NCBI GenBank assembly: GCA_030655075.1
Contig: JAURWE010000055.1
Span: 1 to 64,000, forward strand
From: Pararhizobium sp.
GTDB taxonomy: Bacteria; Pseudomonadota; Alphaproteobacteria; Rhizobiales; Rhizobiaceae
DNA: 64,000 bases
Reading direction: 5' to 3'
In this document: positions 57,923 through 64,000 of the stretch, piece after piece
Numbering within the stretch: the first letter of the stretch is position 1
Layout of the letters: each line of letters opens with the position of its first letter
Translations under genes and position numbers: made by a program
Notes under the pieces: model-generated
Database searches by the model: none
What the model was told of the DNA's origin: nothing
What the model saw: the letters and a program-made list of their open reading frames with translations, nothing else

Positions 57923-59629
57923 CTAACTGCGCAACAGGCCTGCCGCCGTCTGCGCGACCATCGCCAGCGACACGGCGCCGGCATCGGGGTGGCCGATGCT
58001 TCTTTCGGCCAGCGGCCGGGCACGGCCGAGCTTCGGTGACAGGACCGACGTCGCGCCGGCGGCAGATTTTGCGGCCGCTGCGGCAGTTTCCCAAGCTTGG
58101 GAAAGCGGCTTTCCGTCTGCAGCTTCTTTTTCCAGCGTTTCAACGAAGGGCACGAGCGCATCGACCAGCGTCTTGTCGCCCGGCCTTGCCCCGCCGAGAC
58201 GCGTGACCCCATCCAGCGCCAGCCGCGCTCCGCTGACGACGGCCGCGTCCGTAATCGCGTCTTCGTCGTTAAGCGCGCTGCTCCAGCAACGCAGCAAGAG
58301 GCCCCAGAGTGCACCGGACGTGCCACCGGCCCGGTCGGCCCAGGCATCCCCTGCCGCTGCCAGCACACTTGCCGACCCGGCACCGGCCGCAACAGCTGCA
58401 TTGGCGGCATCCAGCGCCGCAGCCGACCCGCGCCGCATGCCCTGCCCGTGATCACCGTCGCCGGCAAACGCGTCGAGATGACCGAGTTCGTCCTCCGCAT
58501 CCTTGAGGGTTGCGGCAATGGCGCCGATCAGCCGGGCGATGCAGGCGCCACCCTGCTTTCCGGCTTCTGAGGCCGGGCCAAAGATGAGCGTTTCGTTTTC
58601 GCCGATCAGGACGTCGTTCGCCGGGCTCGTGATGATCGCCGCACCACGGCGCAGCACCGGCGTGTCGCAGGCAGCACTCCAATGGGTTTCCAGTTCGCCG
58701 TCCAGCCAGATCAGGGTCAGCGAGCAGCCCTGCATGTCGAGGCTGGTGACGAACTCTCCGGCCTCGGGCGCGACGATCTGCAATCCCGCCGCCTTAAGCT
58801 GCGCCGAAACGGAGGTCCAGAGCACGAACAGCTCTTCGTATTTCGTTGCGCCAAGGCCGTTCAGAACAACGCCGACCTTCGTGACATTGACAGGCCGCTC
58901 GGTCAGCAGCCTGTCGACAAGAAGACGCGCGAGATCGGCGGCGGGCACGGTGGCCTCCTCGCTGATGCCGGGTTCGCCGTGGATGCCGAGACCCAGCGCC
59001 ATCTGGCCCTTGGGCACCGTAAACAGCGGGCCGGCCGCTCCCGGAAGGGTGCAGCCACCGAAGGAGACGCCGAAGGAAACCGTGCGGTCATTGGCATGAC
59101 GGGCGATGCGCTCGACCTCGTCCAGGGGCAGGCCCGCTTCTGCCGCTGCACCGGCGACCTTGAAGACGACGAGATCACCGGCGATGCCGCGCCGCTTGGA
59201 CAATGTGTCTGCCGGAGCGCTGGCGACATCGTCGGTGACGGCGACGATGCGGACATCGATGCCCTCTGCGCGCAAACGCTCGGCCGCGACGCCGAAATTC
59301 AGAACGTCACCGGCATAATTACCGAAACCAAGCAGGATGCCACCGCCCTTTTGCGCCTGGCGGCAGACCCGTGCGACGGAGGCTGTCGATGGCGAGGCAA
59401 AGACATCCCCGGCAACGGCCGCATCGGCGAGACCCGGGCCGATATAGCCGGCGAAGGCCGGATAGTGGCCGGATCCGCCGCCGACAACGACGGCGACCTT
59501 GCCCTGCGGAACGGACGTTGCACGCACGGCACCCCCCTTCACCAAACGGACATAGCGGCTGTAGATATCGCTGAAACCGGCCAGAGCTGTGGCGGCAAAG
59601 GCGTCCGGCTCGTCAAAAATCGTCGTCAT
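57923..59629 (-). CDS. Fused DhaK-DhaL kinase (dihydroxyacetone or erythrulose kinase)
   Basis: A 568-aa ATP-dependent kinase with an N-terminal DAK1 domain (about 1-330) and a C-terminal DAK2 domain (about 360-568). DAK1 has the covalent-substrate His motif GLGIHGEPGI and GVSFGGCTLPG. The usual GGGSGHEPAHAGFVG is replaced by GGGSGHYPAFAGYIG. DAK2 has the nucleotide motifs LDAFAGDGDHGQGMRRG and AGGTSGALWGLLL. The substitution and the sugar-acid setting leave the substrate (dihydroxyacetone, erythrulose or another ketose) open. Confidence 0.9.
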   Translation of the reverse strand: MTTIFDEPDAFAATALAGFSDIYSRYVRLVKGGAVRATSVPQGKVAVVVGGGSGHYPAFAGYIGPGLADAAVAGDVFASPSTASVARVCRQAQKGGGILLGFGNYAGDVLNFGVAAERLRAEGIDVRIVAVTDDVASAPADTLSKRRGIAGDLVVFKVAGAAAEAGLPLDEVERIARHANDRTVSFGVSFGGCTLPGAAGPLFTVPKGQMALGLGIHGEPGISEEATVPAADLARLLVDRLLTERPVNVTKVGVVLNGLGATKYEELFVLWTSVSAQLKAAGLQIVAPEAGEFVTSLDMQGCSLTLIWLDGELETHWSAACDTPVLRRGAAIITSPANDVLIGENETLIFGPASEAGKQGGACIARLIGAIAATLKDAEDELGHLDAFAGDGDHGQGMRRGSAAALDAANAAVAAGAGSASVLAAAGDAWADRAGGTSGALWGLLLRCWSSALNDEDAITDAAVVSGARLALDGVTRLGGARPGDKTLVDALVPFVETLEKEAADGKPLSQAWETAAAAAKSAAGATSVLSPKLGRARPLAERSIGHPDAGAVSLAMVAQTAAGLLRS

Positions 59630-59888
59630 CGTTTCCGTCCCTTGGCAATTTTTTGATTTGGTTTATCGTTCAAAAAGCCCCGCTTGCTACGAAAAATCAA
59701 GCCGCAATGGCACTGCTCCACCCCGCAACAATCCTGCGGCGGGATGGAACAAAAATTCGCAAACCGCGTTTTCTGTCTATCGATTGTGTGTCGTGAGGGG
59801 GAAAATCCAGAAAACACGCAATCGCCGGGATCAAGTCTTCTAAAAGCGGCTCCCATTGCCATCCTAACCGCCATGCAAAGGAACAATC

Positions 59889-60146
59889 ATGGGTATCGAA
59901 AGTCTCGTCATCTTTCTCATCGTCGGCGCGATTGCCGGCTGGCTCGCCGGCCTGATCGTCAAGGGTTTTGGTTTCGGCCTGCTGGGCAACATCGTTGTCG
60001 GCATTGTCGGCGCCTTCATTGCCGGTCTGTTGCTTCCAGGTCTCGGTCTCAACATCGGCGGCAACGCGATCGTTGCCTCGATCATCTACGCCACGATCGG
60101 CGCCGTGATCCTCCTGTTGATCATCCGCGTGGTCAAACGCGCCTGA
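59889..60146 (+). CDS. GlsB/YeaQ/YmgE family stress-response membrane protein
   Basis: An 85-aa protein beginning MGIESLVIFLIVGAIAGWLA, with three membrane helices and Gly-rich motifs (GLLGNIVVGIVGAFIAGLL). The family is induced under stress; molecular function unknown. AAAGGAAC precedes the ATG. A hairpin terminator follows. Confidence 0.93.
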   Translation: MGIESLVIFLIVGAIAGWLAGLIVKGFGFGLLGNIVVGIVGAFIAGLLLPGLGLNIGGNAIVASIIYATIGAVILLLIIRVVKRA

Positions 60147-60172
60147 TCTTACCGATCGGCAAGCAGATCAAG

Positions 60173-60196
60173 GCCCGTACCCGAAAGGGTGCGGGC
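60173..60196 (+). terminator. Hairpin terminator after the GlsB-like gene
   Basis: GCCCGTACCC (60173-60182), GAAA tetraloop, GGGTGCGGGC (60187-60196), one G-U wobble, followed by CATCCTCTATTTTC. Confidence 0.75.
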
Positions 60197-60220
60197 CATC
60201 CTCTATTTTCGGAGAATGAC

Positions 60221-60409
60221 ATGCCGTACTCCTTCGAACTTGAGACCGAAAAAGCCATCGACACCTATATGGAGCGCAACCGGCAGATCAAATCGCGGCA
60301 GGCGGCGGTCGAGATGATCCTGAAGACATGGCTCGGCCAGAACGGCTATATCGGCGGCGGCGAAGGTGGCACACGGCCGCAGGACCTTGACGCATCGAAC
60401 GACGATTGA
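60221..60409 (+). CDS. Small hypothetical protein
   Basis: A 62-aa protein beginning MPYSFELETEKAIDTYMERN. The N-terminal half (about 1-40) is helical and could be a ribbon-helix-helix-like fold; the C-terminus is Gly-rich and acidic (GGGEGGTRPQDLDASNDD). A CGGAGA site is 6 nt upstream of the ATG. Confidence 0.6.
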   Translation: MPYSFELETEKAIDTYMERNRQIKSRQAAVEMILKTWLGQNGYIGGGEGGTRPQDLDASNDD

Positions 60410-60447
60410 AAGGATGCGGTCTGCCGCCTCCCGCCAAAAGTGATCGC

Positions 60448-60921
60448 ATGAGCCTCGCCTCCGTCAAATCCTTCTTTGCCGAAAAAGCCCCCGACATTTC
60501 CGTCATCGAACTCGACACCAGCACCGCCACGGTGGCGCTGGCGGCCGAGGGCCATGGCGTCGAGCACGGGCAGATCGCCAAGACGCTGTCCCTGTGGGTT
60601 GGCGGCGACGTCATCCTCATCGTGACGCGCGGCGATGTGCGGCTCGACAACAAGAAGTACAAGGCGCTGTTTAACGCCAAGGCGAAGATGCTGGCCTTTG
60701 ACGAGGTGGAGGTGGAGACGAGCCATCCGGTCGGCGGCGTCTGCCCGTTCGGCCTGCCGAAACCGATGAAGGTCTATTGCGATCTCTCGCTCAAGGTTTT
60801 CGACGAGGTGGTGCCCGCCGCCGGTGCGCCGAACGCGGCGGTGCGGATCAACCCCGGCCGCATGGCGGAATTGACCGGCGCGACATGGATCGATGTTGCG
60901 GCAGCGCCCGACGCTGGCTGA
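60448..60921 (+). CDS. YbaK/EbsC family aminoacyl-tRNA deacylase
   Basis: Hydrolyses mischarged tRNA, probably Cys-tRNA(Pro) or related. The 157-aa protein begins MSLASVKSFFAEKAPDISVI and has GQIAKTLSLWVGGDVILIVT, DNKKYKALF and VGGVCPFGLPKPMKVYCDLS, all typical of the YbaK/EbsC/ProX domain. The ATG at 60448 fits the family N-terminus. Confidence 0.92.
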   Translation: MSLASVKSFFAEKAPDISVIELDTSTATVALAAEGHGVEHGQIAKTLSLWVGGDVILIVTRGDVRLDNKKYKALFNAKAKMLAFDEVEVETSHPVGGVCPFGLPKPMKVYCDLSLKVFDEVVPAAGAPNAAVRINPGRMAELTGATWIDVAAAPDAG

Positions 60922-60924
60922 GCC

Positions 60925-61242
60925 TCAGTTGACGACGTCGATATCGTAAACCAAAATTCCCTCGAGGCCGCCTTCGGCCGCCGCAACGATCTTGCCGCCG
61001 GTCTTTTGATGCTCCGGATCGGCAAGATAGGCATCGCGCGACGCAGGGCCGTCGAAATCGACGATGAAACCGTCTGAATAGCCTTTGTCCATGCCGGTTT
61101 CAGGGCTGACATTGAGGCCGATATGGGCGGCGAGAAAGCCCGGGATACGCGCCTTCAGGGCGGTGATTTCGGTGAAGATGGCGGCACGCTCTGCGGCCAA
61201 AACGCCCGCACGGAAGCGGATGAAAACACAGTGACGGATCAT
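60925..61242 (-). CDS. Dabb-family stress-responsive barrel protein
   Basis: A 105-aa dimeric alpha-beta barrel protein beginning MIRHCVFIRFRAGVLAAERA, with FLAAHIGLNVSPETGMDKGY and FIVDFDGPASRDAYLADPEH. I start at ATG 61242. It is convergent with the YbaK gene and lies just after the GMC oxidoreductase gene (26 nt). Confidence 0.88.
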   Translation of the reverse strand: MIRHCVFIRFRAGVLAAERAAIFTEITALKARIPGFLAAHIGLNVSPETGMDKGYSDGFIVDFDGPASRDAYLADPEHQKTGGKIVAAAEGGLEGILVYDIDVVN

Positions 61243-61267
61243 GGTCTGGTTCCTTGTTTCACGCAAT

Positions 61268-62923
61268 CTAGCGGATGTCGGCGCGGGCGCGCGGGCGGCT
61301 GTCATTGCGCTCATGGGTGAAGATCGTTGCTGGCAATGGATCGAAGCCGCGGATGAGATCGGCCGCCTTCTCGCCGACCATGATGGTCGGCGCATTGGTG
61401 TTGCAGGAGGGAACGCGCGGCATGACCGAGCTGTCGCAGACGCGCAGCCCGTCGAGGCCGTGAACCTTCAGGTCGAGACCGACGACGGCCTCCGGGCCGG
61501 TGCCCATCTTGCAGGTACCAACAGGATGATGGTCGGTCTTGGCATTGGCGCAACCGTAATCGAACAGCTCATCGTCGGTCATGACCTTCGGGCCGGGCAA
61601 ACGTTCGGCCATGATGAAGGGTTTCAGCGCCGCCTGCTGGAAGATTTCGCGGGCGATCTTCAGGCCTTCGATCGACATCTTGCGGTCGTGCGGATCAGAC
61701 CAGTAATTGGGGTCGATCAGCGGGGCGGCGGCCGGGTCGGATGAGGATAGCCGCACCGTGCCGCGCGAACGCGGGTGCAGATAGGCGGAGTTGAGCGTCA
61801 CCCCGGCATTCTTCAGCTTCTCGACACCGGCCTCGATGCCGGAGCCGAGGCCCAGATGGAACTGGATATCCGGCGAGCGGGCGTTCGGGTCGGCATACCA
61901 GAAACCGCCGGTCTCGAAGAGCGACGAGGCGACCGGGCCGGTGCGGAACAGCACATATTCGAGGCCAGCCCAAAGCGTGCGGTGCAGCTTGGCGACGCCG
62001 TCGTATGTGTGGTCGCCGGTGCATTCGGAAATGACGAACAGATCAAGATGGTCCTGCATGTTCGAGCCGACACCGGCCAGATCGTGTTTCACATCGACGC
62101 CAACGGCGCGCAGGTGATGGGCCGGGCCGATGCCGGACTGCTGCAGCAATTTTGGCGAACCGATGGCGCCTGAGGTGACCAGCACTTCGCGGCTGGCGCG
62201 GATGGTTTCCAGCCCGGCCTTCGTGACCACCTCGACACCGACCGCGCGTTTGCCTTCGAGCACGATGCGGGCCACCCGGGCGCCAAGCTTTATGGTGAGG
62301 TTCTTGCGGTACTTGATCGGCGAGAGATAGCCGAGCGAGGCGGACGAGCGGCGGCGGTTGCGCTGGGTCAGCTGGTAAAAGCCGACACCGGCCTGCTGTT
62401 TGCCGTTGAAATCGTGATTATAAGGAATACCGAGTTCCTGTCCGGCGCGGATATAGGCGTCGCAGATCGGCAGAGCCGAGACGGGCATCGAGACGCCGAG
62501 CGGACCGCCGTAGGAATGATAGTCATCGGCAAAACGCTGATTGTCTTCGGCACGCTTGAAATAGGGCAGGATCGAGCGGTAATCCCAGCCCTCGCAACCA
62601 TCTTCCGACGCCCATGTGTCGTAATCGGCGGCATTGCCGCGCGTATACAGCTGGGCATTGATCGACGAACCGCCGCCGATGACCTTAGCCTGGGTATAAC
62701 GCAGGACGCGGTTCTTCATGTGTTTCTGCGGTACGGTTTCCCAACCCCAACTGGCCACGCCCTTGGTCATCTTGGCAAAACCGGCCGGCATGTGGAACAG
62801 CGGATTCCAGTCGCCACCACCGGCTTCCAGCAGCAGCACCTTGACGGACGGGTCTTCGCTCAGCCGGTTGGCCAGCACGCAACCGGCCGGACCGGCGCCG
62901 GTAATGATATAGTCGTAGGTCAT
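61268..62923 (-). CDS. GMC-family FAD oxidoreductase (choline dehydrogenase-like)
   Basis: FAD-dependent alcohol/choline-type dehydrogenase. The 551-aa protein has the FAD-binding motif YIITGAGPAGCVLANRLSED, GMC signature 1 (TQAKVIGGGSSINAQLYTRG), signature 2 (TSGAIGSPKLLQQSGIGP) and a C-terminal active-site pair (HHPVGTCKMG; VPSCNTNAPTIMVGEKAAD). I start at ATG 62923; an upstream frame to 63040 has no family similarity. Substrate unknown. Confidence 0.93.
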   Translation of the reverse strand: MTYDYIITGAGPAGCVLANRLSEDPSVKVLLLEAGGGDWNPLFHMPAGFAKMTKGVASWGWETVPQKHMKNRVLRYTQAKVIGGGSSINAQLYTRGNAADYDTWASEDGCEGWDYRSILPYFKRAEDNQRFADDYHSYGGPLGVSMPVSALPICDAYIRAGQELGIPYNHDFNGKQQAGVGFYQLTQRNRRRSSASLGYLSPIKYRKNLTIKLGARVARIVLEGKRAVGVEVVTKAGLETIRASREVLVTSGAIGSPKLLQQSGIGPAHHLRAVGVDVKHDLAGVGSNMQDHLDLFVISECTGDHTYDGVAKLHRTLWAGLEYVLFRTGPVASSLFETGGFWYADPNARSPDIQFHLGLGSGIEAGVEKLKNAGVTLNSAYLHPRSRGTVRLSSSDPAAAPLIDPNYWSDPHDRKMSIEGLKIAREIFQQAALKPFIMAERLPGPKVMTDDELFDYGCANAKTDHHPVGTCKMGTGPEAVVGLDLKVHGLDGLRVCDSSVMPRVPSCNTNAPTIMVGEKAADLIRGFDPLPATIFTHERNDSRPRARADIR

Positions 62924-63036
62924 AGGGCCGTCCTTAAATATCCTTGGGGGCTCTGCCTTTGGAGCGAGCCTAGAGTTCTCAAAATATGCTTCCCTGCCGG
63001 ATATCGTCGCGGCAAACCCGTGGGCTTGGTTCCCGC

Positions 63037-63080
63037 TCATCCGGCCTTTCGGGCCACCTTCTCCCCGCTGGGGAGAAGAG
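63037..63080. repeat. RIME-like palindromic element
   Basis: CATCCGGCCTTTCGGGCCACC followed by CTTCTCCCC (63058-63066), GCT, GGGGAGAAG (63070-63078). Both the CCGGCC and CTTCTCCCC units are palindromic; the unit layout resembles rhizobial intergenic mosaic element 1. It sits between two leftward genes (SDR and GMC) and could act as a transcription or mRNA-stability element. Confidence 0.7.
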
Positions 63081-63084
63081 GTCG

Positions 63085-63861
63085 TTACAATCGTCCGATC
63101 GACAGGCCACCGTCGGCATCGATCACCGAACCGGTGGCGAAACCGAAACTGCCGGAGGCCAGAGCCTGTACGATAGCGCCGATGTCGCCAGCCTCGCCCC
63201 AGCGTTTCATCGGCACCAGCCCACCGGCAATCAGCGCATCGTATTTCCCCGAGACCCCGGCGGTCATGTCCGTGGCGATGATGCCAGGCCGAACCTCGAA
63301 AACGGCGATGCCGGTTTCAGCAAGGCGCAGGGCCAGCCCCTGGCTGAAGGCGGCAAGACCCGATTTCGTCACGCAATAATCCAGCCGCTCGGGCGAGCTC
63401 AGCGTCGCCGACACGGAAGTGATATTGACGACCGAGCGGGCCGCATCGCCTGCTCCACCGGCCAGCATCGCCCTGACGACGGCTTGCGTGAAGAAGATCG
63501 TGCCGCGCAGGTTGGTGGCGACGATCGTGTCGAAATTTTCAGGCGTCAGCTCGAGAAAATCACCGCGCACGACCGAGGCCATGCCGGCATTGTTGACCAG
63601 GCAATCGATGCGGCCGAAGCGGGCGAGAACAGTATCGACTGTTTCCTGATGGGTGGGCAGATCGCCGAGATCGGCCTTCACATAGATGGCGTCGCCGCCC
63701 AAAACACGAAGCTCGTCGATCACAGGATCGGATGGCGGCGCATCGCTCACGCCTGTGATGGCGATATCGAACCCGGAGGCTGCGAGCGCCTTGGCGATGC
63801 CGAGGCCTATGCCGCGGCGCCCGCCGGTGATCAGGGCAATGGGGCGTTTGGGCGCTGTCAT
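63085..63861 (-). CDS. 3-ketoacyl-ACP reductase-like SDR
   Basis: Short-chain dehydrogenase of 258 aa: PIALITGGRRGIGLGIAKAL, LVNNAGMAS, catalytic Ser in NITSVSATL and YCVTKSGLAA, ending VIDADGGLSIGRL. It overlaps the downstream end of the GMC gene at the right by 4 nt (ATGA), so the two are coupled. Substrate unknown; the gene lies between two GMC genes. Confidence 0.92.
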   Translation of the reverse strand: MTAPKRPIALITGGRRGIGLGIAKALAASGFDIAITGVSDAPPSDPVIDELRVLGGDAIYVKADLGDLPTHQETVDTVLARFGRIDCLVNNAGMASVVRGDFLELTPENFDTIVATNLRGTIFFTQAVVRAMLAGGAGDAARSVVNITSVSATLSSPERLDYCVTKSGLAAFSQGLALRLAETGIAVFEVRPGIIATDMTAGVSGKYDALIAGGLVPMKRWGEAGDIGAIVQALASGSFGFATGSVIDADGGLSIGRL

Positions 63862-64000
63862 GCAGCAAGATCCTTCTGCCGGATGTGATCGGCGACGCGC
63901 AGCGCCTGGGCAGCGATGGTCAGGGCCGGATTGACGGCAGCAGACGTGGGCAGGAAGCTGGCATCGACGACAAACAGATTGGGATGGTCAAAGGCGCGGC
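63858..64000 (-). CDS. GMC oxidoreductase, C-terminal part (cut by window edge)
   Basis: Only the last 46 codons are in the window. The residues DHPNLFVVDASFLPTSAA and VNPALTIAAQALRVAD are the conserved GMC C-terminal signature with the active-site Asn-Pro. Its stop overlaps the start of the SDR gene (ATGA), so the order GMC-SDR is probably one operon. Confidence 0.9.
   Translation of the reverse strand, partial: RAFDHPNLFVVDASFLPTSAAVNPALTIAAQALRVADHIRQKDLAA

Noticed and set aside
59706..59800. Short plus-strand ORF upstream of the GlsB-like gene
   Set aside because: No ribosome binding site and no hydrophobic or motif content; treated as part of the intergenic region.
1..64000. CRISPR arrays, tRNA/rRNA genes, insertion sequences, prophage genes
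   Set aside because: No regularly spaced repeats, cloverleaf-like sequences, transposase motifs or phage structural genes were seen on either strand.

Overview
The window is high-GC chromosomal DNA from an alphaproteobacterium of the family Rhizobiaceae. Three things point there: the single large flagellar/chemotaxis locus with visN, visR, motE and icpA, the rhaRSTPQUK + rhaDI rhamnose locus known from Rhizobium leguminosarum, and mosaic palindromic intergenic repeats typical of rhizobia. The chemotaxis operon has no cheW between cheA and cheR. As I recall the published operons, this resembles Agrobacterium-type rather than Sinorhizobium-type clusters, so an Agrobacterium/Allorhizobium/Neorhizobium relative is my best guess; this is inference.

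Region 1 (1-20130), motility. A long minus-strand run with many stop/start overlaps (DUF1217 gene, flgF, fliI, a conserved membrane protein, flgB, flgC, fliE, flgG, flgA, flgI, motE, flgH, fliL, fliP) ends next to the 5' part of flagellin flaA at the window edge. Divergent from it is the plus-strand run motA, fliM, fliN, fliG, flhB and a conserved small gene. A bidirectional terminator separates these from the LuxR-type master regulators visR and visN (minus), and a strong hairpin terminator separates visN from fliF.

Region 2 (20388-28671), chemotaxis operon on the minus strand: icpA (globin-coupled soluble transducer), a 36-codon ORF, cheS, cheY1, cheA, a 46-codon ORF, cheR, cheB, cheY2, cheD, cheT. 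The two tiny ORFs fit exactly into the gaps, each with a ribosome binding site and an overlap with the next start codon. A hairpin terminator follows cheT, so fliF should have its own promoter.

Region 3 (29323-40496), L-rhamnose catabolism. The DeoR-type regulator rhaR, ABC importer rhaS-rhaT-rhaP-rhaQ, mutarotase rhaU and kinase rhaK run leftward; the bifunctional aldolase/dehydrogenase rhaD and isomerase rhaI run rightward. A 52-aa Pmp3/YqaE membrane protein gene lies antisense between rhaD and rhaI.

Region 4 (40500-47323), mixed: a dipeptidase, a DUF808 membrane protein, three small conserved ORFs, and a TPP riboswitch controlling a YkoF-like protein plus a ThiXYZ-type pyrimidine ABC importer.

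Region 5 (47317-57543), sugar-acid catabolism. An SMP-30 lactonase, a LacI-family regulator, an idonate-5-dehydrogenase-like enzyme, a D-2-hydroxyacid dehydrogenase, a gluconate-5-dehydrogenase-like SDR, gluconokinase, a beta-hydroxyacid dehydrogenase and a three-gene sugar ABC importer. Three promoters carry the same palindrome, ATGTTATCGATAACAT or a close variant, which ties these genes into one LacI regulon.

Region 6 (57584-64000), assorted: an EthD/Dabb-like small protein, a fused DhaK-DhaL kinase of uncertain substrate, a GlsB/YeaQ stress membrane protein, a YbaK-type deacylase, a stress-responsive barrel protein, and an SDR between two GMC oxidoreductases (the second cut by the window edge). 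I saw no tRNA, rRNA, CRISPR array, insertion sequence or prophage.
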